A DNA stretch of 50,014 bases, taken from assembly GCA_016840125.1 (NCBI GenBank), contig JAEOSY010000015.1, forward strand, positions 1 through 50,014, written 5' to 3'. Numbering within the stretch: the stretch's first letter is position 1; each line of letters begins with the position of its first letter. Under the pieces are notes generated by a model, which saw only the letters and a program-made list of their open reading frames with translations, did not search any database and had not been told where the DNA came from. The stretch is from Candidatus Helarchaeota archaeon (GTDB taxonomy: Archaea > Asgardarchaeota > Lokiarchaeia > Helarchaeales > HEL-GB-A). This document shows positions 1 through 9,268 of this stretch, in pieces. Position numbers and translations under genes: made by a program.

Positions 1-1
1 C

Positions 2-1099
2 GAGGAACCAACTGATATTCAAAGAAAGGCTATCCCCCCTTTATTAGAAGGGCGTAGTTTAATTGGTCAAGCCAAAACTGGCTCAGGAAAGACTTTAGCT
101 TTCGGAATCCCGATAATAGAACGAATAGATAAAAATTTACATCAAATTCAAGCAGTAATTATTACCCCAACAAGAGAATTAGCTAAACAAGTAGCACAAG
201 AAATATCAAAGGCTGCAAAATTTACGAAACTAAAAGTATCCACGATTTACGGAGGAGTTTCAATCGAGCGTCAGATTAGTGAGATTAAAAACGGGGCTCA
301 AATCATTTCCGCAACTCCCGGTAGATTCCTTGATCACTTGAAAAGGGGATTGAAAATAACTCCTCAAATTATCATCCTAGATGAAGCCGATAAAATGTTT
401 GAATTTGGATTTTATGAAGATGTAAACTATATTTTGAAATTAATAAAAGGCAGACAACCACAACAATTTGCTTTTTTTGGCGCAACTATCCCTGATGAAA
501 CCATTCAACTGGCCAGGAAATATATGAAGGATCCCGTCAAAATAACAATTCGGAAAAAACATGAAGAACTGATTCCCTCCTCCATCGAACAAGTCTATTA
601 CATCATTTCGGATTCAGGCGAGAAGTTAAATGTTCTCATTAATTTACTCGATGAATTATACGAGAGGTATAAAGGACGCATCAATCAATTAAAAATCTTA
701 GTTTTTGTTAAAACGAGAGTAAGTACGAAGAGATTATCCAAAACATTACATCAAATGGGATTTCAAGCAGAATTTATTAGCAGCGATTTGAGACAAGCCT
801 CTCGTGAAAAAGTATTGAAGGACTTTCAACGATACGGCGAATTGTTAATAACCACAGATGTGCTGGCAAGAGGGATCGATATCGATGATATAACCCATGT
901 GATTAATTTCGACAGGCCCCAAGATTCTAAAGACTATGTCCATCGCATCGGTCGAACTGGTCGCATGGAAAAGGAAGGAATGGCAATCACGTTTGTCGAA
1001 CCACGGGATGAATACCTCATCACTGAAATCGAACAAATGTATAAAACACGGATTAAAAAGCGGTATTTGCAAAGAGGAAGGGCCCAATATAATATATGA
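2..1099 (+). CDS. DEAD-box RNA helicase, 5' end outside window
   Basis: ATP-dependent RNA helicase of superfamily 2, acting in RNA or ribosome remodelling. The frame is open from base 2, so the N terminus lies upstream. The window begins inside the Q motif (PTDIQ). Walker A AKTGSGKT, PTRELA, TPGR, DEAD, and the C-terminal RGIDI and HRIGRTGR motifs follow in order, so both RecA-like domains are present. Motif III reads GAT where most family members have SAT. The protein ends shortly after motif VI with a short basic tail (KKRYLQRGR). The family call is firm; the specific target RNA cannot be told. Confidence 0.95.
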   Translation, partial: EEPTDIQRKAIPPLLEGRSLIGQAKTGSGKTLAFGIPIIERIDKNLHQIQAVIITPTRELAKQVAQEISKAAKFTKLKVSTIYGGVSIERQISEIKNGAQIISATPGRFLDHLKRGLKITPQIIILDEADKMFEFGFYEDVNYILKLIKGRQPQQFAFFGATIPDETIQLARKYMKDPVKITIRKKHEELIPSSIEQVYYIISDSGEKLNVLINLLDELYERYKGRINQLKILVFVKTRVSTKRLSKTLHQMGFQAEFISSDLRQASREKVLKDFQRYGELLITTDVLARGIDIDDITHVINFDRPQDSKDYVHRIGRTGRMEKEGMAITFVEPRDEYLITEIEQMYKTRIKKRYLQRGRAQYNI

Positions 1100-1176
1100 A
1101 AAAATTAGCTCCGAAAATAAACTCTAATTCAGTTTAGTGATTCGGAAGGAAAATCTTTTTTTAACAAAGATCACTC

Positions 1177-2319
1177 TTACTTTTCACCATTCGTTCTATT
1201 TAAATAGATTAGAAGGGCAAAAATCCCGCTAACACAGACAAAAATTATTTGACCAATCCATTCGAATAAGTCATTCCCCCAAAAAAGCCCCCAGAAGATC
1301 ATGATTGGTATACCAGAAAGTTGGTATAACCCCAATGTCATTTGAAATTTCCCCTCATGAGTAATGGACCAATAAATTAAGAGAGGGAGGAGCCATGCCG
1401 CAGCCCCTGGGGGGACCCACCTAACAGTTAAAGTAAGAATCATCAAAAATACAAAGAGAAAAATTAAGCTATAACTGGATGCATCAGTGTTTTTCGAAGA
1501 CAAGAAATAAGCGATAATCGCTAAAACTATACCCCCTCCAACTAGGAGGAGAAGATATAAGGTGTTTACACTAATACCTAGAATTCCGGCAACATAAGGA
1601 AATATGTCAGATCTAGACAATTGAGAAGTGAATGCATATAAAATGTCGGGTCCCCATAGTAGGAAACCAAGTAAATAAACCCCACCACCAATAAAGCCAA
1701 AGATAAGGCCAGTCTTCCAGTTCAATTTCTTCTTTAAAAAAACTAATGGCAAAAGAATAACCATTCCGATATATTTGAATAGAAATGCAAGTGCTAAATA
1801 AATTCCACTTCTAATTTGCTTATTCTCATCGATTGCGATGACCGCTAAAAGAATACATAACCCAATTAATACATCAAAAGTTCCTCCTACTAGAAGAGAT
1901 ATAATGTAAAAAGGATTAAACATAACTATGACGAGGGAAAAATAAATTGTTGATCTCTGAGAAAGGTCATATTTTTTACATAATTCGTTTAGCTTATATG
2001 CTGTAAATATCCAAACCAGGCATAATACAACTTTCGGGGCCAGAAAATGAATAGAAAATAATCCCGCAAAGGATAAAAATCCCAATGGGTAATAACAGTG
2101 GCAAAACCCTGCGTCACAAAGATAATTATATGGATTTTGACCACCTAGTAATGCGGTCCAGTCATTTACGTAATAGAGTGGGTAATCTGGACTCGGAATC
2201 CATATTCCGAAAACGTTAACCCCTACTGGAGTCCCGACTAATATCGAGATCGTAACCATTATTGGAATACAAATTAAGAGGACATACTTTACGACCCGAT
2301 GAAATTTTTCCGAAGCCAT
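1177..2319 (-). CDS. Multi-pass membrane glycosyltransferase-like protein (GT87/DUF2029 type)
   Basis: A 380-residue integral membrane protein with about ten hydrophobic segments. After the first segment comes a loop with an acidic DY pair and a GGQNPYN stretch. Further on, the pattern LAFLFKYIGMVILLPLVFLKKK-like (K in a membrane segment followed by a lysine cluster) is seen. Both resemble polyprenyl-phosphate-sugar-dependent GT87/GT-C mannosyltransferases, which move a sugar from a lipid carrier on the outer membrane face. The ATG has no clear Shine-Dalgarno, but AAATATTTAAG lies 20-30 bases upstream, so the message may be leaderless. The family call is inference from pattern; the sugar and acceptor are unknown. 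It neighbours sugar-modifying genes on the plus strand. Confidence 0.6.
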   Translation of the reverse strand: MASEKFHRVVKYVLLICIPIMVTISILVGTPVGVNVFGIWIPSPDYPLYYVNDWTALLGGQNPYNYLCDAGFCHCYYPLGFLSFAGLFSIHFLAPKVVLCLVWIFTAYKLNELCKKYDLSQRSTIYFSLVIVMFNPFYIISLLVGGTFDVLIGLCILLAVIAIDENKQIRSGIYLALAFLFKYIGMVILLPLVFLKKKLNWKTGLIFGFIGGGVYLLGFLLWGPDILYAFTSQLSRSDIFPYVAGILGISVNTLYLLLLVGGGIVLAIIAYFLSSKNTDASSYSLIFLFVFLMILTLTVRWVPPGAAAWLLPLLIYWSITHEGKFQMTLGLYQLSGIPIMIFWGLFWGNDLFEWIGQIIFVCVSGIFALLIYLNRTNGEK

Positions 2320-2511
2320 TAGTTTTCTAATGATTTCAAATTCTTAAATATTTATGGGGGTGCCTAGCTCCCAATTTAGTTTGTTCAGTGCAGAGCCAGT
2401 TTAAAAAACACATAAAACTTATCTCTAATATAAATTTAAGTAGTTAAAAATAAGCACTCATAAAAAGTTACGATAAAAAAACTAATCCTTTAAGATTAAA
2501 AGGTGATAAAA

Positions 2512-3705
2512 ATGCCTAAAAAAGATCCTTTTGAGAGCATCCATATTCCTCCGATGATGGGTGAGGCGGAAATTGATGCAGTAGTAAGAGTCCTCAAATC
2601 CAAACGTCTTACCCTCCTTTCAGGGAAGCGTATTAAAAAGTTTGAAGAAAGATTTGCCAAATATACTGGGACCAAAGAAGCAATAGCTGTTAATTCAGGT
2701 ACTGCAGCTTTACACGTCGCATTAAGCGCCCTTGACGTTGGTCCAGGAGATGAAGTAATTATCCCTCCTTTCACGTTTGTGGCGACTGCTACCGCTATTC
2801 TGCATCAAAATGCCATTCCTATATTTGTTGATATAGACCCAAAAACATATTGTATCAACCCCGCAGAAATTGAAAAAGCAATAACCCCTAAAACAAAGGG
2901 GATAATACCGGTCCATCTATTTGGGCATCCGGCTGAAATGGATTCTATTCTAGAAATCGCGGAAAAGCATAATTTATTTGTCATCGAGGATGCCTGTCAA
3001 GCCCATGGTGCAGAATATAAAGGCAAACGTGTGGGTTCTATTGGAGATTTAGGATGCTTTAGTTTTTTTGAATCTAAAAATATGATGACGGGTGAAGGTG
3101 GAATGATTACTACTAATAATTCTGAGCTCGCCGATGCCGCACGCTTAGTTCGGCACCATGGTGAACCCGGGTGGTATGTTTATGATCGCTTAGGATACAA
3201 TTACAGAATGACCGAGGTACAAGCAGCTCTGGGTTTAGTCCAATTAGAAAAATTAGATCAACTTAACCAGATCCGAATTGACGATGCAACCTTTTACTCC
3301 GAAAACTTAGCAGACGTGGAGGCAATTCAACTCCCTTATGTATCGAAGGATGTTAAGCATGTTTTCCATGGATTCGCGCCCCTTATGATGCCTGAAAAAT
3401 TAAATGTGACTCAAGGATTCTTTCTTGAGAAATTGAATGAGGGGGTGCCGATTACGAAAAGAATTTATCCCAAACCCCTCTATAAATCCAAGCTATTTCA
3501 GGATCGGATGGGATACGGTAAAATCAAATGTCCATTCACATGTCCCTATTATGGTAAGGATATCACTTATGATATACACCTCCCAGTGGTTGAGGATATT
3601 TGTACGCGCGTTATTGGATTACCGACTGCACCCTTTATTCAAAGAATAATGCTAGAGAACACAGTGGAAAAAATCCATCGTGTAGTGAAGGAGCTAAAAA
3701 AATAA
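2512..3705 (+). CDS. DegT/DnrJ/EryC1-family PLP aminotransferase
   Basis: PLP-dependent sugar aminotransferase (aspartate-aminotransferase fold) that makes amino sugars from nucleotide-linked keto sugars. Seen: NSGTAALH near residue 61, EDACQAHGA near 149, and the cofactor lysine (about K189) in FFESKNMMTGEGG, followed by the RRHHGEP-like and YNYRMTE segments. Length (397 residues) is normal. The start is the ATG at 2512 with Shine-Dalgarno AAGGTGA ending 5 bases before it; the GTG at 2503 is part of that ribosome-binding site. A methyltransferase gene follows after 37 bases. With the Gfo/Idh dehydrogenase and PIG-L deacetylase downstream it suggests synthesis of an N-containing surface sugar. 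Confidence 0.92.
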   Translation: MPKKDPFESIHIPPMMGEAEIDAVVRVLKSKRLTLLSGKRIKKFEERFAKYTGTKEAIAVNSGTAALHVALSALDVGPGDEVIIPPFTFVATATAILHQNAIPIFVDIDPKTYCINPAEIEKAITPKTKGIIPVHLFGHPAEMDSILEIAEKHNLFVIEDACQAHGAEYKGKRVGSIGDLGCFSFFESKNMMTGEGGMITTNNSELADAARLVRHHGEPGWYVYDRLGYNYRMTEVQAALGLVQLEKLDQLNQIRIDDATFYSENLADVEAIQLPYVSKDVKHVFHGFAPLMMPEKLNVTQGFFLEKLNEGVPITKRIYPKPLYKSKLFQDRMGYGKIKCPFTCPYYGKDITYDIHLPVVEDICTRVIGLPTAPFIQRIMLENTVEKIHRVVKELKK

Positions 3706-3742
3706 AAAGTAATTTAAAGGAGTTTCAATAAACTCTTTTTTT

Positions 3743-4318
3743 ATGAGCTCAATTCTGAAATATTTAGAGGAAAGAATATTTTTCCCCATGCGATATGAAT
3801 CTGTCTCCGAAAAGATCGCCCCCTATCTTGAAGGCTGTAAAAAAGTTCTTGATGTTGGTGCAGCAGATGGTGCTATGGCGAAATATATCCAAAAGAAACT
3901 GGATATTGATTTTATTGGGATTGATACCCATATACAACCCAAATCATACATTCCAATCAAAAAATACGATGGAGAAACCATTCCTTTTCAGGATGAATCT
4001 TTTGATGCCGTCATGCTCATAGACGTCTTACACCATACAACGGATGCTGAACACACGCTAAGCGAGTGCAGAAGAGTCACAAAGAAATATATTGTGATAA
4101 AAGATCATTATTGGGTACATAGATGGGAATATCACTATATGAGGTATGGTGATGCGGCCGGAAATAAGCCCTTTGGCATTGATGTTCCATGTAATTTTTT
4201 CAATATCGAACGATGGCGTGATACTATTAAAAAAATGAATTTTAAAATTGTGAAGTACGAAGGTTATCGCTTATTCATTGATCCTACCAAGCATATAATT
4301 CTCAAATTAAAAAAATAA
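3743..4318 (+). CDS. Class I SAM-dependent methyltransferase
   Basis: Small Rossmann-fold methyltransferase of the Methyltransf_11 type. The SAM-binding motif I is VLDVGAADGAMA (about residues 36-47), an acidic residue of motif II sits in IGIDTH, and motif IV is FDAVMLIDVLHH. The substrate is unknown; position after a sugar aminotransferase suggests methylation of a sugar or glycolipid (inference). The ATG at 3743 lies 20 bases from the good Shine-Dalgarno AAAGGAG (3716-3722), which is too far. An in-frame ATA at 3728 is at the usual distance and would add five residues, so the true start may be ATA. Confidence 0.85.
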   Translation: MSSILKYLEERIFFPMRYESVSEKIAPYLEGCKKVLDVGAADGAMAKYIQKKLDIDFIGIDTHIQPKSYIPIKKYDGETIPFQDESFDAVMLIDVLHHTTDAEHTLSECRRVTKKYIVIKDHYWVHRWEYHYMRYGDAAGNKPFGIDVPCNFFNIERWRDTIKKMNFKIVKYEGYRLFIDPTKHIILKLKK

Positions 4319-4326
4319 AACACTAA

Positions 4327-5349
4327 TTATAAGGACACGGGTGAATTAGTCCGCGCCGATTCATATCCCGCTAATATAATTTGAAGTATTCTTCGCCCTA
4401 AGTCCCCTGCCATTTCTGGTTCCTTATTTTGCCGAATACAATCTATGAAGTAATGCATCATCGCTCGTTTTGAAACTGAGATTTGTCTTAAGACATCGGT
4501 AAAGGATAATTCCTTCATTTTTTTGTTCCTTTTAAGTTTTTTTGGCATAATCTCGACTGGAGACCTTTCCCATATATCTACTTTAATCGTACCTTTTGTA
4601 CCATAAATTTGAAATTCATTGAATGGGGGATTTGATACCCAACTCACGTCCAATTCAGCGATTACCCCGTTTTTAAATTTTAAGAGTAAAACAGCATTAT
4701 CCTCTACCTTGGTTGGTTTTTCAAACGTGTTTAAGAGGGCGCATTGAACTTTTTTAACTTCTCCAAAATACCAAACCAGAAGATCTAATGCATGCGGTCC
4801 TAAATCTAGTAATACACCCCCACCTGCTTTTTCTGTGTTAAAAAACCACTTATCCTCGCTTATTGCATGCCAGTGTGTATAAGGACCTTCATGGGCAAAT
4901 CTATACCGAACGAAAGTGATAGTGCCGAGAAGGTCCAAAATTTGCTTGATATTTTCTAAAACTGGAACAAAACGTTGATGAGATGGATTCATGAGTATAA
5001 TTTTCGCATTTCTTGCGGCATCTATCATTTTATCGGCTTCTTCTATAGTTTTAGCTAAAGGTTTCTCACATATGATGTGTTTACCTGCTTTAGCTGTATC
5101 AATAACTTGTTTTGCATGCAAGTAATTAGGGGTACATATGCTTACAGCATCGATATCATCTCTTTGTAATAGTTCTTTGTAGTCTGTGTACCAAGAATCA
5201 ATACCGAATTTCTCTGCGGCTTGCTTTGCATGAGCTTCCGTACGTGTAACAACTGCTAGAACATCCACAAACTCTGAGGTTTTGTAATTTTGAATATGTT
5301 CATAACCAACTGCGCCCGCACCAATTATACCTATTCCAATTTTATCCAT
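4327..5349 (-). CDS. Gfo/Idh/MocA-family NAD(P)-dependent oxidoreductase
   Basis: Nucleotide-cofactor oxidoreductase acting on sugars or sugar nucleotides. Begins with a Rossmann motif GIGIIGAGAVG, has the family EKP motif (about residues 95-97, CEKPLA) and a LLDLGPHALDLL segment carrying the conserved catalytic-region aspartate and histidine. Length of 340 residues is normal. ATG at 5349 is chosen over GTG at 5358 because it places the Rossmann strand directly at the N terminus. It converges with the methyltransferase gene (8-base gap) and is divergent from the PIG-L gene. Likely part of the same amino-sugar pathway as the DegT aminotransferase; the exact substrate is not visible. Confidence 0.9.
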   Translation of the reverse strand: MDKIGIGIIGAGAVGYEHIQNYKTSEFVDVLAVVTRTEAHAKQAAEKFGIDSWYTDYKELLQRDDIDAVSICTPNYLHAKQVIDTAKAGKHIICEKPLAKTIEEADKMIDAARNAKIILMNPSHQRFVPVLENIKQILDLLGTITFVRYRFAHEGPYTHWHAISEDKWFFNTEKAGGGVLLDLGPHALDLLVWYFGEVKKVQCALLNTFEKPTKVEDNAVLLLKFKNGVIAELDVSWVSNPPFNEFQIYGTKGTIKVDIWERSPVEIMPKKLKRNKKMKELSFTDVLRQISVSKRAMMHYFIDCIRQNKEPEMAGDLGRRILQIILAGYESARTNSPVSL

Positions 5350-5465
5350 AAATACCACATCTGCTTGGTAGCATCAAATAACAACTTATGAAATTCTTAA
5401 ATAATAATTTATGTTTAATTTTTATCAGCCTTTTACCTCTATTAAAATGATATTTCATTAAATTG

Positions 5466-6122
5466 ATGGTTGATTGTGAGAAAATGGTTCTAACTAGAAT
5501 ATTATTTGCTCCACACGAAGATGATGCGGTTCTTTCCAGCGGTGGGCTGATTCTTCAATCTCTCGAAGAGGGAATCAATGTTATAGTTGTCTATATGACC
5601 GATGGAAACGCTTGTTATCTAGTAAGTGGAATGGATGTTGGAAAAACGCTCGAAGAAATAGCAAGGATCCGTAAAATCGAGGCTATTCGCTGCTGTGAAA
5701 CCTTGGGGATACCCATGAGTAACATTCAATTCTTAGAGAAACCTGATCAGCACCTCAAGGAGCCTGAACATTTCAATTCCGCCTTCGAGTTTATCAAGAT
5801 TATTCTTCGTTCCTATAGCCAAGTTGAGGTGTTTGTTCCCGTCGGCAAGAATCCTCATCCAGATCATCAAGCCACGTATGAAATCGTGACTCAAGCGGTT
5901 AAAGAACTGGAATTCGAAAAGACGGGTTTATCTATTTCCATTTACCAATATGGACTACATCGTGCAGTGGTTGGTAAAGCTGATATAAAAATAAAACTCA
6001 CCCCAGATCAACTTAAACAGAAAATCCAAGGATATGACTGTCACCAAAGTCAAAAATTCATTCTAGTAAATGAAATCCCTGCTCATAATGATGTTGAACG
6101 ATTTAAATTAGTAAAGGATTGA
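5466..6122 (+). CDS. PIG-L/LmbE-family zinc deacetylase
   Basis: Zinc-dependent de-N-acetylase of the GlcNAc-PI deacetylase (PIG-L) family, which removes acetyl groups from N-acetylglucosamine-type substrates. The zinc/catalytic motif appears as APHEDDAVLSSGG (His17, Asp19/Asp20; the usual PHPDDE with P changed to E and E to A), and the second zinc-ligand motif as NPHPDHQATY near residue 139. Length (218 residues) is typical. The start is uncertain: ATG at 5466 or 5484. It probably works on an amino sugar made by the neighbouring cassette; a role in lipid anchor synthesis is also possible. Confidence 0.87.
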   Translation: MVDCEKMVLTRILFAPHEDDAVLSSGGLILQSLEEGINVIVVYMTDGNACYLVSGMDVGKTLEEIARIRKIEAIRCCETLGIPMSNIQFLEKPDQHLKEPEHFNSAFEFIKIILRSYSQVEVFVPVGKNPHPDHQATYEIVTQAVKELEFEKTGLSISIYQYGLHRAVVGKADIKIKLTPDQLKQKIQGYDCHQSQKFILVNEIPAHNDVERFKLVKD

Positions 6123-6140
6123 CTATCATTGTTATAAAAT

Positions 6141-7475
6141 TTAATTTTTTGAGAAGGAATTGACTAAATTTATAGCCTTGTTTGTTAAGAAAGTCCCCCC
6201 AATAGGATTAATCGATAAAAACATTTCATAACCACCTTTTTTATAATCGTTTAAAGGAAAAAGATATCCAACAGACCCATTTGCCAATTCAACTACAAAA
6301 GAATCCTTAATTTTCGGCTTGGTGATGATTCGTTTACCTAATTCTGAAAAAACTTCTCCTGGAATACCGATTATAATATAATCATTTAATTTAATACCAT
6401 GAATCTCAGCCACTTGCAGAAATTTCCCGTTTTGGTGAAGATAATCCACTGGAATAAGAATAGTTGGTTTAAAAACCTGCCAAAATGCTCTCAGAAGTAA
6501 TGTTTTAAACTTAAACCAGAGATGTTTGAGAGCCATCGATAAGCTATTTTCATATCTTAGAAAGCTTATTGGAATTTGATATGATTTCTTTTTATACTTA
6601 AAGTCAAAAATAGGTACACACTTAACTTTTTGGCTGATTTCAACGGCTTTATCTGCAATTGCATAACCTATTTCTCTAGCACGAGTAAAAGTTCCTTTAG
6701 CATGACCGGGTGCATCATAAAGTAATTTTTTATTTGCATCTAAATACGAGAGGTCTATGTTAAAATCAAAAAGGTTTGGATTAATATCCCCACAAGGTCC
6801 ATTAAGATAAACTACTCCAATCTTTTCTCCTAAACGAGCTCTTATTCGCCTAACAATATAGCCGGGATATTCTGCGGTGTATAATGTATTAGCATAGGGC
6901 AAAACCGTCCCATGACACGCATAATTGACAATAAAACCACGTGGATTCCCTTGGAGATCGTCAAATCGGATTACTCCTACATCAAATTTTGAGTTTTTCA
7001 ATGGTTCTCTTCGATTTACGATTAAGCGCTTTTCCATCAATTCTTTCTTTACACCCACTAAAGCTTCAAAAGCATTGGATTTCACATCCTGAGCTAGTTG
7101 AGTCAAATACTTCCCTAATTTTAGAAAGTAATTTGTGTTTAAACCTCGTCTAAAAAACCCTTTTATAGGAGTAATTATCCCCATTGTGTCTGGACCTGAG
7201 TGATTATGAAGGGCGCATAAAAAAATTCGATTCTCATTAATTCCTGTTTTCTTATAGATTAATTTGCGGTAATACTTAATAGTTTTTAAGGAAAGACTTA
7301 AAAGATCGGTAGAAATCAATAAGCTTTCGTCACCATTGTAATTGAAATATACGGCACGTGCAAAAAGATGATCATGTACCCCAGTGGCTTTCCCAATCCG
7401 CGCACTATACCCACCCATTGTTAGGTTTAATTTGGGAGTTATGATAACCTCCGAAAAACCAACCTTAAATCCCAT
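6141..7475 (-). CDS. Neutral/alkaline ceramidase-like hydrolase (copy 2)
   Basis: Resembles the N-terminal domain of neutral/alkaline non-lysosomal ceramidase, a zinc amidase releasing fatty acid from N-acyl lipids. Seen: GFSEVIITP start, GGYSARIGKATGVHDHLFARA, the zinc-site HNHSGPD near residue 92, YACHGTVLPY near 190 and NGPCGDINPN near 235, which are family landmarks. It lacks a signal peptide, so it may act in the cytosol. It lies 17 bases downstream of a paralogue on the same strand, indicating a tandem duplication and one operon. Archaea do not make sphingolipids as standard lipids, so the true substrate is open. ATG at 7475. Confidence 0.82.
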   Translation of the reverse strand: MGFKVGFSEVIITPKLNLTMGGYSARIGKATGVHDHLFARAVYFNYNGDESLLISTDLLSLSLKTIKYYRKLIYKKTGINENRIFLCALHNHSGPDTMGIITPIKGFFRRGLNTNYFLKLGKYLTQLAQDVKSNAFEALVGVKKELMEKRLIVNRREPLKNSKFDVGVIRFDDLQGNPRGFIVNYACHGTVLPYANTLYTAEYPGYIVRRIRARLGEKIGVVYLNGPCGDINPNLFDFNIDLSYLDANKKLLYDAPGHAKGTFTRAREIGYAIADKAVEISQKVKCVPIFDFKYKKKSYQIPISFLRYENSLSMALKHLWFKFKTLLLRAFWQVFKPTILIPVDYLHQNGKFLQVAEIHGIKLNDYIIIGIPGEVFSELGKRIITKPKIKDSFVVELANGSVGYLFPLNDYKKGGYEMFLSINPIGGTFLTNKAINLVNSFSKN

Positions 7476-7492
7476 GAGATTTCATCTGTTAA

Positions 7493-8818
7493 TCATAATT
7501 TTTCAAACAACTTGAGAATTCTATTTTTGATATACGTTCCTGCCAACATGCCAGCTAAATTAGGGATTCCATCTACCTCGTACCCTCCATGTTTGATTTC
7601 GTTTAGTGGAAAAACATAACCAATAAAGTCATTTGCTAACTCAACTATTACTGTGTTCTTAGTTGGGGATTTCTTTACGAGTTCCTCTCCAATTTCGCTA
7701 AAGAATTCCGCTGGGATTCCAATTACAAGTATATCATCATTTATTTTAATCAGTTGAAGCTCGGTTTTCGCATATAGCTTTCCTTTTTTTTCGATAAAAC
7801 TAAGATAACTAATGTTTGATCGATTGTAGGCTCTCTCCAATTTTAATAATAACTTCTTAATAAAAAAAGTCGATAAAAAGTCTTTGAATTTTTTATTTGG
7901 GTAATTAAAATCAACCGGAATTTCGATTTTTTCATTGATAACTTGGATTTTCTCGATATCTTTTGTAGTTATCTCGTTCATGAGACTAATGGCTTGATCT
8001 GCTAAGCCCTCACCTATTCTTTCCGTGTGCTCATAACTGCAGAAATCATTATAAGACCCATAATCTCCTGCAAAAATGGCATCAAGATTAACCTTTTCCA
8101 AATTCCATTCAACAGGAAATAAATATGGATTTATATCTCCACAAGAGCCATTAAGATACATTGAAAAGTGAGGCGCGAATTGCTTTTCAAGCTTTCTAAT
8201 TAAATATCCGGGGTATTCCGCAGAGATTAACAAATTACTACTGTTTAAGGTGGTTCCATGGCAAGCATAATTGATGATGGATCCTATTAAAGTACCGTTA
8301 CTGGTGATTTTCCAAACCGATAGGGGGTATTTTAATGGGCGTCTAGGATGTCTCCGATTGATTACGAATTTTTCACTCATCTCGAGAATTTTAGTTCTAA
8401 ATCCTATTTTTCCGGCAGTCGCATTTTTCTTCGCGAGAATTGCTGACTTTATGATTTTAACTTTAATTTTACGAAACCACTCTACGTTTAAAGTATTTTT
8501 CAGGAAACCATTTAAGCCTTCTAAGCCATTAATATCTGGCGCGGAATGATCATGCAGAGCACAAATTAAAATATTTTCTGCTTTCACTCCAGTATGAGAA
8601 TTTATGCGATTTCTCAATTGCTCTACGATTCTACCGAAAAAACTTAACAAATCACATGCAATAATAAAAATTTCTTCTCCCGCAGCCGCCATATAGAGAG
8701 TTCTCACATAAACATCATCATGGACACCCGTGGAATATCGGACATAGTATCCCCCCAGAGGAATGTGAGACTCTTCAGGAGTAATTTTTATTGCAGAAAA
8801 ACCGATTTTAGAAGTCAA
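7493..8818 (-). CDS. Neutral/alkaline ceramidase-like hydrolase (copy 1)
   Basis: Paralogue of the following gene, with the same landmarks: GFSAIKITPEE, GGYYVRYSTGVHDDVYVR, zinc-site HDHSAPD near residue 90, NYACHGTTL near 185 and NGSCGDINPY near 228. The pair is only moderately similar, so the duplication is old and the two probably differ in substrate. It has no signal peptide or membrane segment. It follows the SRP19 gene by 52 bases on the same strand and precedes copy 2 by 17 bases. The amidase family is clear; the natural amide lipid is unknown. Confidence 0.82.
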   Translation of the reverse strand: MTSKIGFSAIKITPEESHIPLGGYYVRYSTGVHDDVYVRTLYMAAAGEEIFIIACDLLSFFGRIVEQLRNRINSHTGVKAENILICALHDHSAPDINGLEGLNGFLKNTLNVEWFRKIKVKIIKSAILAKKNATAGKIGFRTKILEMSEKFVINRRHPRRPLKYPLSVWKITSNGTLIGSIINYACHGTTLNSSNLLISAEYPGYLIRKLEKQFAPHFSMYLNGSCGDINPYLFPVEWNLEKVNLDAIFAGDYGSYNDFCSYEHTERIGEGLADQAISLMNEITTKDIEKIQVINEKIEIPVDFNYPNKKFKDFLSTFFIKKLLLKLERAYNRSNISYLSFIEKKGKLYAKTELQLIKINDDILVIGIPAEFFSEIGEELVKKSPTKNTVIVELANDFIGYVFPLNEIKHGGYEVDGIPNLAGMLAGTYIKNRILKLFEKL

Positions 8819-8870
8819 TTAGACCACCAATTAAACGAATTCCTGAATTTTTAATTTATGTATGAATGAA

Positions 8871-9167
8871 CTATCTTTTCCCATGAGCTTTCTTTAACTG
8901 GGTTGCGATTTTTTGAATAATCTTATTTTTATTGACCCCTTCCTGCTTTTTGACATGAATACGCCCCGATGGTAACCACCAAAATCGAGGATATTTTGCT
9001 TCCAGATTGACTTCGAGGTCAAGACCTAAGAAGGCTGCTGCCTGTGCGACTTCCTGAATTGTTGGTGATTCCACAGCTAGCTTCTTCTTGATTCTTCGCC
9101 CCTGGGTCCGACTTCGCTTCGAATCGAAATATACTGGATAGATATAGTGCTGTTTCTTGTTTCGCAT
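8871..9167 (-). CDS. srp19: Signal recognition particle 19 kDa protein
   Basis: SRP19 binds the tips of helices 6 and 8 of archaeal/eukaryotic 7S RNA and prepares it for SRP54. The 98-residue protein has the family pattern YPVYFDSKRSRTQGRRI, followed by AVESPTIQEVAQAAAFLGL and the YPRFWWLPSGRIHV strand. Length is typical of archaeal SRP19. The ATG at 9167 has little upstream Shine-Dalgarno. The ceramidase-like genes follow on the same strand, probably by chance linkage. The SRP RNA gene was not seen in the window. Confidence 0.93.
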   Translation of the reverse strand: MRNKKQHYIYPVYFDSKRSRTQGRRIKKKLAVESPTIQEVAQAAAFLGLDLEVNLEAKYPRFWWLPSGRIHVKKQEGVNKNKIIQKIATQLKKAHGKR

Positions 9168-9268
9168 ATGGATTATTATAACGAATATTTGTTTATTAAT
9201 TCTTATCTCAAAAAGTTAAAGTTAAAAACAGGTCCAGCTTTACTTGAATCATTGAGGTGAATATCAAA

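Noticed and set aside
2503..2511. GTG starts at 2503, 9257, 14983, 25707 and 40469
   Set aside because: Each GTG is part of a GGTG/AGTG ribosome-binding site; the real start lies 8-12 bases downstream.
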